A stretch of DNA of 64,000 bases from Paragonimus westermani (GCA_008508345.1 QNGE01001704.1:56750-120749), one strand, 5' to 3'; positions 1-10,098 are shown, counted from the stretch's first letter. The notes: generated by a model not told the origin, from the letters alone. Numbers and translations: made by a program.

Positions 1-424
1 TGTATGATGAATTGTCTGCCTGGCTTTTCATAGTCCAATGAGAACTTTGCTTTTCATCCTTATCCTCTCTGGGATGCACTAACCTGCACCCCCATACTGC
101 AACGCTTCTTGTATTTCACTTCAAAAATCTTTCTTCTCGGTGTAGATCTCGTCATTGCAGCCTCTCTCTGTTTAGTTTCCGAGAGATAGGGGTTTCCTTT
201 CCTTAATAGCCAATCAAATGGCTAACCAGCATTGGCCGGCTGGACACAAGGGCCCCACTGGCACACCTCCTGGTCTTATTCATTCGGGTTTGCACTGGAT
301 ATGTGGTGTGTGGTTGGAACTGCAATTGGTGCAGCGCAAGCCAGGTGCAGTGATGGCTAAGCGCATGCATGCTTTGGCTTCGGTCACTGTGACAGGCTAA
401 TCCGAATCGGACGCCGCCAACCGT
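1..424 (-). repeat. Interspersed repeat R1, copy 1 (cut by window start)
   Basis: Read on the minus strand, this segment matches 19761-20215 and 31620-32090 closely along its length, including shared blocks around CCAATTGCAGTTCC, CCAGCCGGCCAATGCTGG and GGAAACTAAACAGAGAGAGG. All three copies carry the same Cys-rich frame (GLRCTNCSS, then HIQCKPE, then CPAGQCW). In this copy that frame has two in-frame stops, one upstream near the start and one after QCKPE, so it cannot be expressed as it stands. The repeat runs off the left edge of the window. Whether the family is a transposon, a SINE or a multiplied gene exon is not decided by the sequence. Confidence 0.75.
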
Positions 425-1659
425 GTAAAACACTATTCAGCCACTCGAGTAACCTCGATAACCACATACTATCATAAGTAACGGCTGTTGGTACAGATTA
501 TGAGACGAACACCTGCTTTCTACTCCTAATGTAACAATTGGTGCACACGAAGAAATGAAACAACTCAATGTCATGACATTCGAAGAGAGTGAGAAAATGG
601 ATGAAATGCTTATCCATAAGCCTTGTTGTGAGATCGCTGTTACTGAATGACTGACCCTTTTGAGTGGCCGTTGCACATCCCGACAATATTTACTTAACAT
701 TCTTGACAAATGTGAATGCGAACTCCATGTGGCGGCTATGCCTGGAATACGCAGGTTTATGGTGGGAATGCAGCCAGTAACATTCCTTAAACGAACTGCA
801 GCCTGCCAGTGTTCCTGACCCTGAGGGAATGGTTTAGAGGATACCATCAATCGTGTGCTCACTTTCCCTTGTAATTTTGTGTAATCCAATAGCCCCGAAA
901 ACAAAGTTGACAATGGTGTGTGTTGTGAGAAGAAAGGAGCGTGAACTTCAGTTTTTATCCTTGAATTCTAACAAAAATGAAAACTTGTCAGACCCAACTG
1001 TACAATCCAAATGCTACTACAACGTTGTCATATTGTCCAATGAAGAACGAGAATGTCATCCTGATCAGCACTTCACACAAACTGGCAGCTTTGAGCAGCA
1101 AATAGAACAAATGGCCAACTACTAGTCTTAACTACAAAGATGGGTTTGACGGCTTAGACAAAGACATTGAGGCATACACTTGCAATCGTTTGATAACGCG
1201 TCGTCAGTGGTGTTCTATAATACACTTGATGTTCCGGCATAAAATACTTTACTGCTTGGAGCCAAGATGAACACAGATTGAAATGAGAGGAAAGTTTATA
1301 TAAGGAAGGCTATCTGTCCAACAGCTGAAGAACTGTCTTATGCTTTATCACATTCAAAGCTGGAGTGCTTTCCATATATCAACCCCTTGCCGCCTTGTTT
1401 ATGTTTCATGCTACAAAGATGGCTTTATGTGGTGAGTTGGAACTACATCGTAAGGCAAGATCTTGGAAGGACTCTGAGGCGAATACAACATGTTATGGCT
1501 GAAAGAACCATAATTCCGCCTCATATGCATAGAGCGATTCTTATCAATGCATTGTTTTAGGTTTAGTGAAAATAGTTGTAGACAAGAAGCTCATCGATAC
1601 TGTGTAAAATTCATATGGTTTCATTGCGGACTTATTTGATTCGTGGTAAATGATAGGGA
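425..1659. other. No gene recognised; two weak coding candidates
   Basis: A long minus-strand open frame (437-913, 158 codons, Ser-rich) and a plus-strand one (853-1125, 90 codons, ending in a stop) have no recognisable domain and no clear partners. One minus-strand splice acceptor at about 821 is described separately. The rest is unassigned. Confidence 0.4.
690..820 (-). CDS. Possible 3'-terminal exon of the 4-16 kb minus-strand gene
   Basis: On the minus strand a pyrimidine-rich acceptor (CCATTCCCTCAG) precedes position 820. The upstream exon at 4346-5025 ends after the first base of a codon. Entering here in that phase gives about 43 codons and then TAA at 690-692. The segment contains HSHH and, later, EFAF, which loosely recalls the MH1 domain of SMAD proteins, but the match is too short and patchy to use. 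Another frame across the same bases is also open for 158 codons, which weakens the case. No polyadenylation signal was seen to support it. Treat it as a testable guess for the missing end of that gene. Confidence 0.18.
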
Positions 1660-1950
1660 AATTTCAGTCAATGTGAACTGAGCACCACACACATATGACT
1701 GAAGCTCTCACATTCCCATAGATATTTCAGCCAACTCCTTTCGTAAAGAAGCACTACACTCCAACTTCGCTCTTGTTACAGTTGGTGTGTGTAGCATATG
1801 CTTACACGTCAGGGATTAAAGCTCCGGTCACGCTTTCAGGAGACAACCATGTTGTCCACTACGTCATTCACTTCAGCTTCGGTACGACTAAATTATCCCA
1901 TACAAGTGGTCAGCCACATTCACTCGTGAGCAGTGCTCAGATGACCTTCA
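1660..1950 (-). mobile_element. SINE family A, diverged copy
   Basis: The reverse complement contains the family landmarks in order: a degenerate tRNA-like head, then the body (GAGCGAAGTTGGAGTGTAGT against the usual GAGCGAAACTCGAGTCTAGT), then TGCTTCTTTACGAAAGGAG and the tail. It is older than the copy at 54899-55130. The open frame at 1773-2030 on the plus strand is an accident of this repeat. Confidence 0.65.
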
Positions 1951-2086
1951 GAGTGCACAGTAGATGTCTTCAACTCTACACAGTGATCGCGCTACTAGGA
2001 CTTCTATGCAATCTTCTGTTGTCACTCTGATTCCCGAGGAAGTTTAGGGCCAGTGGATTAACACACAAGCTGAAGTCTTGTTTTTG

Positions 2087-2108
2087 CACACACACACACA
2101 CACACACA
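2087..2108. repeat. (CA)n microsatellite
   Basis: About eleven uninterrupted CA units. The flanking bases 1951-2410 show nothing else that can be named. Confidence 0.95.
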
Positions 2109-2409
2109 AATAGAGTACTGCTGTGACCGCAAAAGACGTTTGACCTGCAATGTTGTTTATTACATGAAATCCTGTACAGTCTGTGTTGAGACACAAACGC
2201 GTAAACCCATTTGAACGGCTGACATGTATTCACACACATTGGGTAACAGTAAGTTTTCGGTCGCCTTCGTGACACTTCGTCCCTAGTGCGTACACCCTGT
2301 TTCAACAGTCTCCTCTGGTCCATTGTCATCCTGGTGTTGAGGTTTGCCGTTTAGTTTCCGAATACACACACTATACTACTCACAAACGGTGCTTCCTCTC
2401 ATAAAGCAG

Positions 2410-2935
2410 CACTATATACCATGTCGAACTTTTTGAAATTCGTGTATTACGTTTGTGGTTGTTTTATATGGTGTGGAACGATAAACTCTGTTACCTGTTA
2501 GGTTTGTTTGTAGAAATGCGATCTGAATTGTGTCTTTGTTTTTCCTTTAACTACAGACATTTTGTTATCTTGATGAATTTCCTGTCACAACTACCATTGT
2601 TAGATACACCCTCCTCTATATCCAATTGTTTTACTGAGCTCATTTCCTGTTGAATGGTAGCCAGTTGCTAACCGGTTTTTGAACGTTCTATTTTGAAAGC
2701 CCTTTTCTGGTGGATAATTTGTGCACCCGGTTACTTCACATTTAACTTGACAGAGCACTTTTATCGTAATTGTTTCAAGCAGTACCGTATAAACTCTAAT
2801 CTTTTCGATCGTCTTTTCTGGCGTTTTTTAAACTTGAAAGATAGTCCCCGTAATCCGACTGTCTGAATCAGTGTTAGTAGAATTTTCGATTATGTCCTAT
2901 TGAGCGGGTTATCCTAAACCGTCAGCACCATCTAA
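2410..2935 (+). repeat. Dispersed repeat R2, copy 1
   Basis: Shares an ordered set of blocks with 12420-12995 and 42110-42545, all in the same orientation: GGTTTGTTTGT, TGGATAATTTGTG followed by CCGGTTACTTCAC, TCTGGCGTTTTTTAAACTTG, CCGACTGTCTGAATC and TCGATTA followed by a TTATCCTA-like block. The copies differ by many substitutions and small gaps, so they are old. No conserved reading frame, terminal repeat or poly(A) tail was found; the class is unknown. Confidence 0.6.
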
Positions 2936-3798
2936 AATGAAGCGTGTCACCCGATAACTGTCGTGTGCAGCTTGTTGTGACCATTATGCGACTACTATAC
3001 AATGCTGCAAGATTGTGAGACTAGGTAAGCTGTATTACGATTCGCAAGTGGATTGAACTAGCTTCCGAAATACAAATTAATTCATGTTCAATCATCTGAT
3101 AAATTCTGTCGAAAAATATCGCAGCTATGGGCAGGTCGCTCAGTCTAGATGAAAGTCAAATAGCTATCGTATGAGCATTAACCTACTCAAATGACACAGT
3201 AGCAGTTTACTCAGGATATCTTTACTTCCAGTTCTTTTCCATGTCACCAATGAAGAATGGGTATCTTTTCTGGTGAAGTTGTAGTGTGCATTATATCTAA
3301 TTCAATGCAAATATGTATTTCCCCTCATATTTGTAAGAGTACACCATTTAATGCGGGTTGAACACCACTCAGTCTTCTATCCACTTTATGTTCACATATA
3401 ATTTTCTGTTGGTTTGAATTAAATCAACCCACTGGATCCAAATTTGGTATCTCTTAGAGCCTATCAGTAATGCATGTCCACTAGTGAACTGGTCCTTGAA
3501 CACAAAACCTGATGTGTTGATTAGACCGGTAGATAGATTACACTGTCGTTTACATCATAATAGTCAACTCACCTGACCATTTCTAGTAGACGTGCTTACA
3601 ACCAAGACTTTTCAGCTAGAATAGAATCTTCAACTTGATTGAATGAGCTCAGGAATGCTTTGATCGCTGATCAGTAGCCGGAGATTTTGTTCATTTCCAG
3701 TTGAAAAATATTTGCTCAGTTTCCGGCCTGGACAGCTGTATGATATACTAACGAAATATAGAGATATTGAACTTTGAGTATGGTGTCTTTTCTTCTAG
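2936..3798. other. Unassigned non-coding stretch
   Basis: Many stops in all frames; no repeat family of this window and no splice pair recognised. Confidence 0.5.
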
Positions 3799-3829
3799 TC
3801 TGGCCGAAGTTACCAACCTGATTAAAACG
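3799..3829 (+). CDS. Candidate 31-base internal exon, plus strand
   Basis: The segment is bordered by a strong acceptor (TCTTTTCTTCTAG) and a consensus donor (GTAAGTTAG). Only one frame is open; it enters with one base and then reads LAEVTNLIKT. The frame leaves in phase 0 and joins without a stop to the next candidate exon at 3947-4006 across a 117-base gap. A second acceptor and donor pair inside that gap (around 3874-3883) would create a 10-base exon that leads to a stop, so I treat it as part of the intron. Such a small exon could arise by chance. It lies antisense to, and downstream of, the minus-strand gene. Confidence 0.3.
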
Positions 3830-3946
3830 GTAAGTTAGGCCATCTTGCTGGATTTCCGTTTTTACCCTTTCAGTTCTACTATCGTAAGTCACTGACTAAA
3901 AGTCATTGGGTCGTGAGCATTCAGCCAAAAATACTTTGTTTTTCAG

Positions 3947-4006
3947 TGTGTCCTTGGCATTAATTTGCAAGTCGGCTTTTCTGTTTATCACAGTGGAACT
4001 CTCCAA
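3947..4006 (+). CDS. Candidate 60-base internal exon, plus strand
   Basis: Acceptor CTTTGTTTTTCAG and donor GTGAGTATG enclose exactly 20 codons that read CVLGINLQVGFSVYHSGTLQ in the frame continued from 3799-3829. The other two frames close or do not fit. No family was recognised. The next plus-strand open frame with a poor acceptor (about 4246-4536, containing an Ala run) could continue it, but that stretch is much better explained as the antisense of the minus-strand exon 4346-5025. Both candidate exons could be a chance pairing of good splice signals. Confidence 0.3.
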
Positions 4007-4345
4007 GTGAGTATGTTTCTTGTTTAAAATGAATTAAGGTCGTTAAGAAATGATCACATATTCTGACTGTCTCGGATGTGTTGGTATAAGAACAGACATT
4101 ACTAATGAATGAAAATGGACATTTCCAAAGGTAATTTGTGATCCCATGTGTATGACATTAGCTATTAATCACAATTATACTCGGTAATTTATATAGGTTC
4201 GCTGATATCGTCTTGTCTAGAGAACCTTAATAGGGAGTTTCACAGCAATGTAACCCCGAGGTTGTGATTGGGTCAAACGTTCCAGTTGCAGTAACACAAG
4301 AATCTTTTACAAGTCACCCGACTATGCAACCGAAAACAATCTCAC

Positions 4346-5025
4346 CTGATACCGTGCGTGATTTAGTCCTTAGTTTATTGGCCAGTGAAGAGATTCGAAG
4401 CATCTGGGCTGTAGCCACCGCCGGATCTAGTCCGCGGAAAGCAGCGGCGGCTGCAGCTGCTGCTGCGATGTTGGGTAACTCCTGTGTGGCAAATCGTACG
4501 TCGCATGACTGCCAACTAGCCTGTAGCTTCGTCTGACGTGGAGATGTTGCGTAATTTGCTGACGGATAACCGAACTGAGATTGTGCATCTGCACATGTTG
4601 GCCCAGGATGACGGAGAAACGTCTGGTGATCATCTGTAACAGAAGTGGCAGATACGTTCAGGTTGATCGAACTGGTAGTGACCAACGGGAAATGCTGGTG
4701 ATGAACTGGTGTGTTAGCACAAGGAACCAAATAGGAATGGCTAGTTGGCCTTGAAGAGTTGTGAGTCTTCCCAATGGATAAACCATCCGGGAATTGTTTT
4801 TTGACGTCTTGTTGCTCCGAAGTAGTAGGTGGAAATGCGGCGGTAATGCAGTTCTCTTCGAATGGCGATGGTAGTTGACTGGTCGTCTGAGACGTGCAAA
4901 CCTGTTGAGCACTGTCCACGGTATCTCGGATTTCCGGATTGTGATTTTGGATTGAACCCACTGATCTCGAATTCCAATAGTTTGGAAACCAACTACGGCA
5001 ACCAGCTGGGAGTAATTTGTTGGGA
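4346..5025 (-). CDS. Exon 5 of unidentified Ser/Thr/Gln/His-rich protein gene
   Basis: This 680-base exon is the strongest coding signal in the window. On the minus strand it starts after GACTTTTCATTTCAG and ends at CAG|GTGAGATTG. It enters with one base to finish a codon and leaves after one base, with 226 open codons between. The product is low in complexity, rich in Ser, Thr, Pro, Gln, His and Asn, has a run of nine Ala near residue 190 of the exon, and then a basic segment (LANKLRTKSRTVS). That make-up suits a regulatory or nuclear protein, which is inference only. The upstream exon at 10517-10964 ends with two bases (GC) that are completed by the first base here, so the two fit in phase. 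The intron between them is 5.5 kb and contains a Penelope element and several SINEs. Confidence 0.7.
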
Positions 5026-5159
5026 CTGAAATGAAAAGTCGCAAACAGAATAACCTGATCGTGGCATACTCCTGAAGTAAAAAACCTGAGCATGTCATAG
5101 CTAATATGAGGATAGTGCATAGAAGCATGTCACGAGTGAGTGGTAGGAGGTTTTGGTTA
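5026..5159. other. Start of 5.5-kb intron
   Basis: Intron sequence directly upstream of exon 5 on the minus strand; nothing else seen. Confidence 0.4.
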
Positions 5160-5300
5160 ATTTAAATCGAACATTACTCACAAGTGATCTCAAATGTTAC
5201 ATTTCTAGGGATTTTCAGCTACCCCCTTTCGAAAGAAAGCACCATACTTGAGTTTTTCTCTTGTTAGAGTTCTAGTCCCGAACGTGGCACTACTGATCAA
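5160..5300 (-). mobile_element. SINE family A, partial copy (body and tail)
   Basis: The reverse complement keeps TCTAACAAGAG, then a degenerate ACTC-AGTATGGTGCTTTC block and CTTTCGAAAGGGGG. The tRNA head is missing because the copy meets an opposite-facing copy at about 5300. Together they form a head-to-head inverted pair. Confidence 0.55.
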
Positions 5301-5830
5301 CTCTAACAGAAACGAAATTCTAGCATAGTGCTTCTTTTTCATACTGGCTGACTGAGTAGTCTGTGGGAGTACGACAGTTGCAATTAATTTTCAGTGATGT
5401 TCAATCTATATAGATCAAAATCTCCTACTACTCACTATTAATCAGCGTGATGCTAAACGACTTAATTTATGTTATTTCATTCCGGAGAAAGGTTCTTGTC
5501 GAAAGGAGTTATCGAATGAAATTAACAGACTAGTTACTGTATCTCCTCCTCAGGCGATCAGGTAACCGGGACATTACTCACAAGCGAATGTGACTGAGCA
5601 TCCACATGATCGTGCCTAATGTGAATTCAATGGCACAGTGATCAACACGGTTGTCCGGTGAAAGCGTAACCAAAGCTCTAAACCTGATATTGGCAAGGAT
5701 ATGCACTACTGACGAGCTCTACAAAGAGCGAAACTCGAGTCTGGTACTTCTTTTCGAAAAGAGTTGATTCAAATATCTGTGGAAATGCGACACCTGCAAT
5801 GCATATAACTAATGCGTTATATGGGTTACC
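5301..5830 (+). mobile_element. SINE family A, about one and a half units in tandem
   Basis: The first part (5290-5420) is a body and tail. It leads through a linker (CTACTACTCACTATTAATC, then AGGCGATCAGGTAACC, then TTACTCACAAGCG) into a full copy: head CAATGGCACAGTGATCAACA, junction AAGGATATGCACTACTGACG, body GAGCGAAACTCGAGTCTGGT. The same linker joins copies at 25.9-26.5 and 40.2-40.9 kb, so the repeating unit is longer than the bare SINE. Confidence 0.65.
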
Positions 5831-6120
5831 TGTTACTCTGCGACTTTTGAACCCCCGCCATTTTAAATTGTATCGGTCTGTGAAGCATCTTGAACAACGA
5901 TTATGAAAAGCAATTCTTAGAAAGATAGAAACAAAACATTATATTTGAAACAATTGGTTCCGTCGAGCAGTTTGAACAAAGCAGTTAGAACATGAAAACT
6001 GGTAGATGCAAGCATTTCGTATTGACTCATCAGTACCAAACTTACAATAACACGGGTGGGTCTTTTTTAAAACAATCGATTTGAGGGGTGGATAATCAAT
6101 AAGCGAGTTAGGATAAGACC
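5831..6120 (-). other. Probable 3' flank of Penelope-like element
   Basis: Follows the stop of the Penelope coding region on the minus strand. The open frame at 5939-6130 contains ACIYQFSC, which faintly resembles the start of the GIY-YIG region, but nothing after it matches. Taken as 3' untranslated or flanking DNA. Confidence 0.35.
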
Positions 6121-7139
6121 TTAAGTCCACGGAACAGTCAAGTTTACGAAAAATGGTTTCTGAACACAGCGAGCTGGTTTGAGTCGATTGGTTGCAACTG
6201 CTTCAGCAAACCGTAAGAATCTCGGGTTAGAATGACGCAACAGGATTCTGAATGCTCAAGATAGATCGATTGTGTGACCGGTCATCAGGACGTGTCTAGC
6301 GACCGAGGAAACTGGCCGTTTACGCGTTTCGGTAACATTGCCATTCTCCTGCAACACGGACTTCTGTACCCATTTTGGTAGATGTTCCTTCTTTCTGGAG
6401 CTCAAGCATCTCTCGGTTCTGCCTATGTAACTTTCTCCGCAGTTACATACAAATTGGTAAACACAATGTGAAGTGGCACCGATAGGCTGACCTCCTTTGA
6501 TTGAAGGCACTGGTAGTTTCTGAGTCCGAGCGATTACACGGAGTTCAGCTGCATTAAATGTTCGTTTAATTGAATTTCTTAATCGCTGTGATGTTTGCTG
6601 CATGACATAATCACCCCTAAAAGGTAGCTCTATGTAGACTCTCCTTTTCTCTACAGTGAAAACCTTTTCGGATGGTAATTTTTGTCTACTTTGCCTATCT
6701 ATGAACCTTCCGGGGTAACTATTTGATTGTAGGACAGACGTAATCAAATCTAGTTCCTCCGCGAGGCTGTCGGGCGTACAGATTCGCCTTGCTCGTGTGA
6801 AGAGAGTATTTACTAGTGCTCGTTTGTATTGGATCAGTGTGAAGCTGCTAAAGTTTGGGTATTGACCTGACCATGTGGGTTTCCTATAAAAGGTTCTTCT
6901 AACCGAGCCATCTTCCCGACGACTTATTAGGATATCTAGAAATGGTAGAGAGTTGTCGACCTCAAATTCACGAGTGACCTTCAGATTAGGATGGCAACTA
7001 TTTAGACGTTGCACCAGGTTATCTATCATCTGTTTAGATCGACTGAAAATTAATGTCATGGATGTAACGCTTGTACTATGACAAGTTTTCTATCTCCGTA
7101 GCTAGCTGTTGCTCAATTGTTAGCATGAAAAAGTCTGCT
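6121..7139 (-). pseudogene. Penelope-like element, 3' half: RT C-terminus plus GIY-YIG endonuclease
   Basis: Penelope-like elements are retrotransposons whose protein joins a reverse transcriptase to a GIY-YIG nuclease. Minus-strand reading starts at about 7139 with a RT block (ADFFM), then the catalytic region as YKRYIHD in place of the usual YVDD, with a TAG just before it and a frameshift just after it. The main frame from 7059 (267 codons) has ENSLPFLD-type sequence (VDNSLPFLDILI), then the endonuclease: CVYQFVC with a following C-x-C pair near residue 199-207 and ESYIGRTER near 209-217, ending SSVARHVLMTGH. A TGA near 6255 interrupts; the frame then continues (RFAEAVATNRLKP, CVQKPFF) to TAA at 6121-6123, matching the tail of the second copy at 58485. 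The element is dead. Its 5' half lies next to it in the opposite orientation. Confidence 0.9.
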
Positions 7140-7145
7140 AAAAGA

Positions 7146-7800
7146 GAACGTTAAGAGAACTTAAGGGTTCTGGGGCTGTCATTCTAGACAAGGATGCGTA
7201 TGTACAAAAGATGTTATCAATATTGGATGACCAAACAAAGTTTCGGCGAATGGAGAGAGTGGACAACGTTACCGAAATAGAGGACCGCATAGGACGACAT
7301 CTTCAGCTGCTCTTGCAGTTGCAGATTATTGACGAAGTAACGTATAAGTCTCTTACGCCGTGCGGATCGTCAACGTCTCAACTTTACGGCCTACCAAAGA
7401 CACACAAGTCTGGGATGCCACTTAGGCCAATTTTGGCAACGACAAACTCACCTTATCACAAATTAGCACACTGGGTGGTTACTATTCTAACCTCAGTAAA
7501 ACAGAAATTTCAGACATACTCCATCAAATATTCCTTTGAAGTGATCAGTGACCTGGAAAGAATCAGTCTTGCCAATGAACTGATGTGCTCTATAGATGTT
7601 CAGTCACTTTTCACAAATGTCCCGCTGCATGAAACGATTGACCACATTTGTGAGCTCGTTGGAATGAGTCACACTTCGTTGCCACTTCCTACCGACATAC
7701 AGAGAGAAACTTTGTTGCTCTGTACTGAGAATGTCAGTTTTCGTTTTCTTGAACAGTCCTTCCGTCAAATAGGCGGAGTAGCCATGAGAAGTCCACTAAT
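7146..7800 (+). pseudogene. Penelope-like element, 5' half of RT, inverted
   Basis: This plus-strand frame holds the N-terminal and central RT of a Penelope element: GAVILDKDAYV near the start, QLYGLPKTHKSGMPLRPI in the middle, SIDVQSLFTNVPL, and GGVAMRSPL at the end near 7797. The family order is GVAMGSPLG followed directly by LLADFFM. The last of these blocks is the first thing in the adjoining minus-strand half. The two pieces therefore add up to one element with its 5' part flipped. The outer end is abrupt; the frame after 7800 is unrelated. It may also be two fragments of different copies, but the exact complement of content argues for one. Confidence 0.9.
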
Positions 7801-9214
7801 AGCAATCTCCAGCAGATCATCAATTTCCATTGAGTGCAATGCCTTTCCCGCTTCATGGGACGACTCTCAGACCGTAGTCAACTCTCGATAGCGGCTCTTG
7901 ACGCAACGGAATGTACAAAATGAGTGATATACGTTACTGTAGCACGTGCTCGTTCGAGCCTCCGATTCCAAACCCATGCTCCTCAACATTGTTACTACGG
8001 TTGATTGCTAGTTTTTGATCATATCGAGAAAACAACTTACTACAGACGAAATACGAACGCAGTGGCTGTGTGCGCGAGAAGAAAACTCACACTTCATCTT
8101 TAATTGTTTTCGAACATATTCGACATAAGAACGTCTTTTCCAGTTAGGATTGTTAGCAGTGTCTCGACATCCAAACAGAGTTGTATTACATGGCCAAGCA
8201 CATCATCTAAGCGCTCACTACATTTTCTGGATATCATGCGGACTAATGTTGACAACTACAGTCGGCTATTAAATAGCAATGGTTCAGTTCAAATGAAACA
8301 TTTTTGTGAAACTGTTAAACCATACCTGGGACACAACAGTTCAATCGGCACATGTTTGCATTTGACAGTTTTGTGACAAACCCATTCAAGTCGGTGTTTA
8401 ACATCTTGTCGCTTCACGACAGTTTTCTCATCGATTTAATTTTCACAGATCTGTTCCATAGAAAACATAAAGCAATCGAGTCTTTTATTCAGTAGACTGT
8501 ATGTGTAGTGTGGAGATCATTAAGGTCTGGTCCTCGTATGTTCACTATCTGAAGATGGTCGAAGAGCCGATTACATCACATGTTCCTCAACTTGAATAAC
8601 TGGAGATCACGCGGCATACTCAATCAGTATAGTTGGAGATCTTTCTATCTCCCGACACAAAACAGTCCAACCCCTTTGTTTATCAAAGGTGGACTCCAAA
8701 AGTTCCGTATAAGACGACTGAAGTGTCTAGTAGCTTTCCTATAGGTTAGTCATAGTTTTTGTGTGCCTGTCTGTTTCCACGTTACTTGTTCCGTTCATCC
8801 AGTGTTTCTGCATGTTTTCTTATAAAGTGTCAAAGGATTTTATCTAAATATGTGAGATTTATTTCCACAATTGACAATACTCAAGCTCCGTTTTGTACTA
8901 TTGCAATTTAGCAACGCTTCGGTACACTTGAGAGAAAGTTGCAAACGTGTTTCCTTCTGAAGTTTCTCATTCTGTATGTTCAGATTTATCTGCTAAAACA
9001 TAACAATTGTGTTGCAAATGCTTGCTTAGTTGGCCAACGTGCACGCCTTCAGCCTTGTTACTTCCCAAAATATCTCCTAGAATGTTCTCACATCTCACTC
9101 ACCTGATGGTTATTTCATTTCACCTGTTCAGGTTGCCTGCGTCATAATGTGGGATATTCACCCTATGATGAACAACACAGTCCCCTAAGTAACGTAGCAG
9201 ATTCAGTAATCTAA
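7801..9214. other. Intron sequence, unassigned
   Basis: Lies in the 5.5-kb intron of the minus-strand gene. An open frame at 8104-8376 on the plus strand has no recognisable domain. No repeat family of this window was recognised. Confidence 0.45.
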
Positions 9215-9350
9215 AAGAAACCCAACTGTGAAAAATCTTCGATTCGGCTGTAATCGACCCATTGAAAAAAGAGTATTCCCAGAACGCGGAAAGCGCTCTA
9301 CTAGATGAACTATGAAGTCAAGCCAGGAGCTCAGAACTTTCATGTTTGAA
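9215..9350 (-). mobile_element. SINE family B (tRNA-derived), copy 1
   Basis: On the minus strand an A-box-like block (ATAGTTCATCTAGTAGAGCG) is followed by GGTCGATTACAG in B-box position and then by a tail (AGATTTTTCACAGTTGGGTT). The tail and head match 45890-46085. A relict of a tRNA-headed SINE different from family A. Confidence 0.45.
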
Positions 9351-9822
9351 CTCAGTTACCCGCCCAAACCTGTGTGTCTTACGGTATCCATTGAATGATC
9401 CACAGAATTGGCTATCCAACCAGGATTTCTCAACAGTTTACACTGGAATCCACCAACGTCACTTAACAGGTCACAGGGAGGCTTGACAACCTAACGCCCA
9501 CCAGATGACTTCATGCGGTCCACGGTCCCCATGTAAAATGGCATTGATATTCGACACTATTTTGGCGTACAGACAACTCTTATTTGAAAGTGACTATGTG
9601 TAGAACAAGGTAAGAATTCAGATGATTTCTGCATGTCTCCATCCAACTTACCGTCCAGTATAGCGAAACATTCACGATCTTGGTTTACAATAAAACATCA
9701 TAGATAGATTAGAAAGTTTTAGGACTGTCGACTTAGCTTACTAACTATCGATAGATATAATTCACCGCTCACTCACTGACACACATTCCGACCGGTGTGC
9801 AAACGGAGGTTTTTGCTCTCAG

Positions 9823-10098
9823 CACTATAGTGATGTCAAATCAAATTTCATCTAAATATCATTTAGACAAACTGGTGTTCAAGCTGAGTGAGAAAATTTT
9901 ATTAAGTGGCCTGCTGATTTCAGTTGATAATGCTCTCATTCAGGCTCCTTATGTGAATAAATGTCCAATCGGACTTCTTGAGAAATACAGCGGAACTCGG
10001 GCCAACGTCACCAGCACGTTCGTTCATGTGCACAGTCTCACACTATGTTACAATTCGCTTGAACAAACTATTCACTCAAGAAAGCCACCACCAAGTAG
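9823..10098 (+). CDS. Candidate 276-base exon on plus strand, inside intron of the minus-strand gene
   Basis: The acceptor GGTTTTTGCTCTCAG and the donor GTGAGCAAC bracket an open frame that enters with one base and leaves after two, about 91 codons between. The predicted piece starts with TIVMSNQISSKYHLDKLVFK and ends RKPPPS. No domain was recognised. It lies opposite the 5026-10516 intron of the minus-strand gene, so it would be a nested gene or a chance open frame. No second exon could be joined to it with confidence. Confidence 0.28.

Noticed and set aside
1773..2030. Plus-strand ORF of 85 codons
   Set aside because: Its first half is the antisense of a SINE family A copy.
3874..3883. Ten-base exon between the two plus-strand candidates
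   Set aside because: Including it leads to a stop five codons later; skipping it leaves the frame open.
4427..4633. Other minus-strand open frames overlapping exon 5 (also 4658-5128)
   Set aside because: They are different phases of the same bases, lack the donor at 4346, and do not span the exon.
5939..6130. Second GIY-YIG fragment after the Penelope stop
   Set aside because: Only ACIYQFSC resembles the family; the residues that should follow (GxSYIGxT) are absent.
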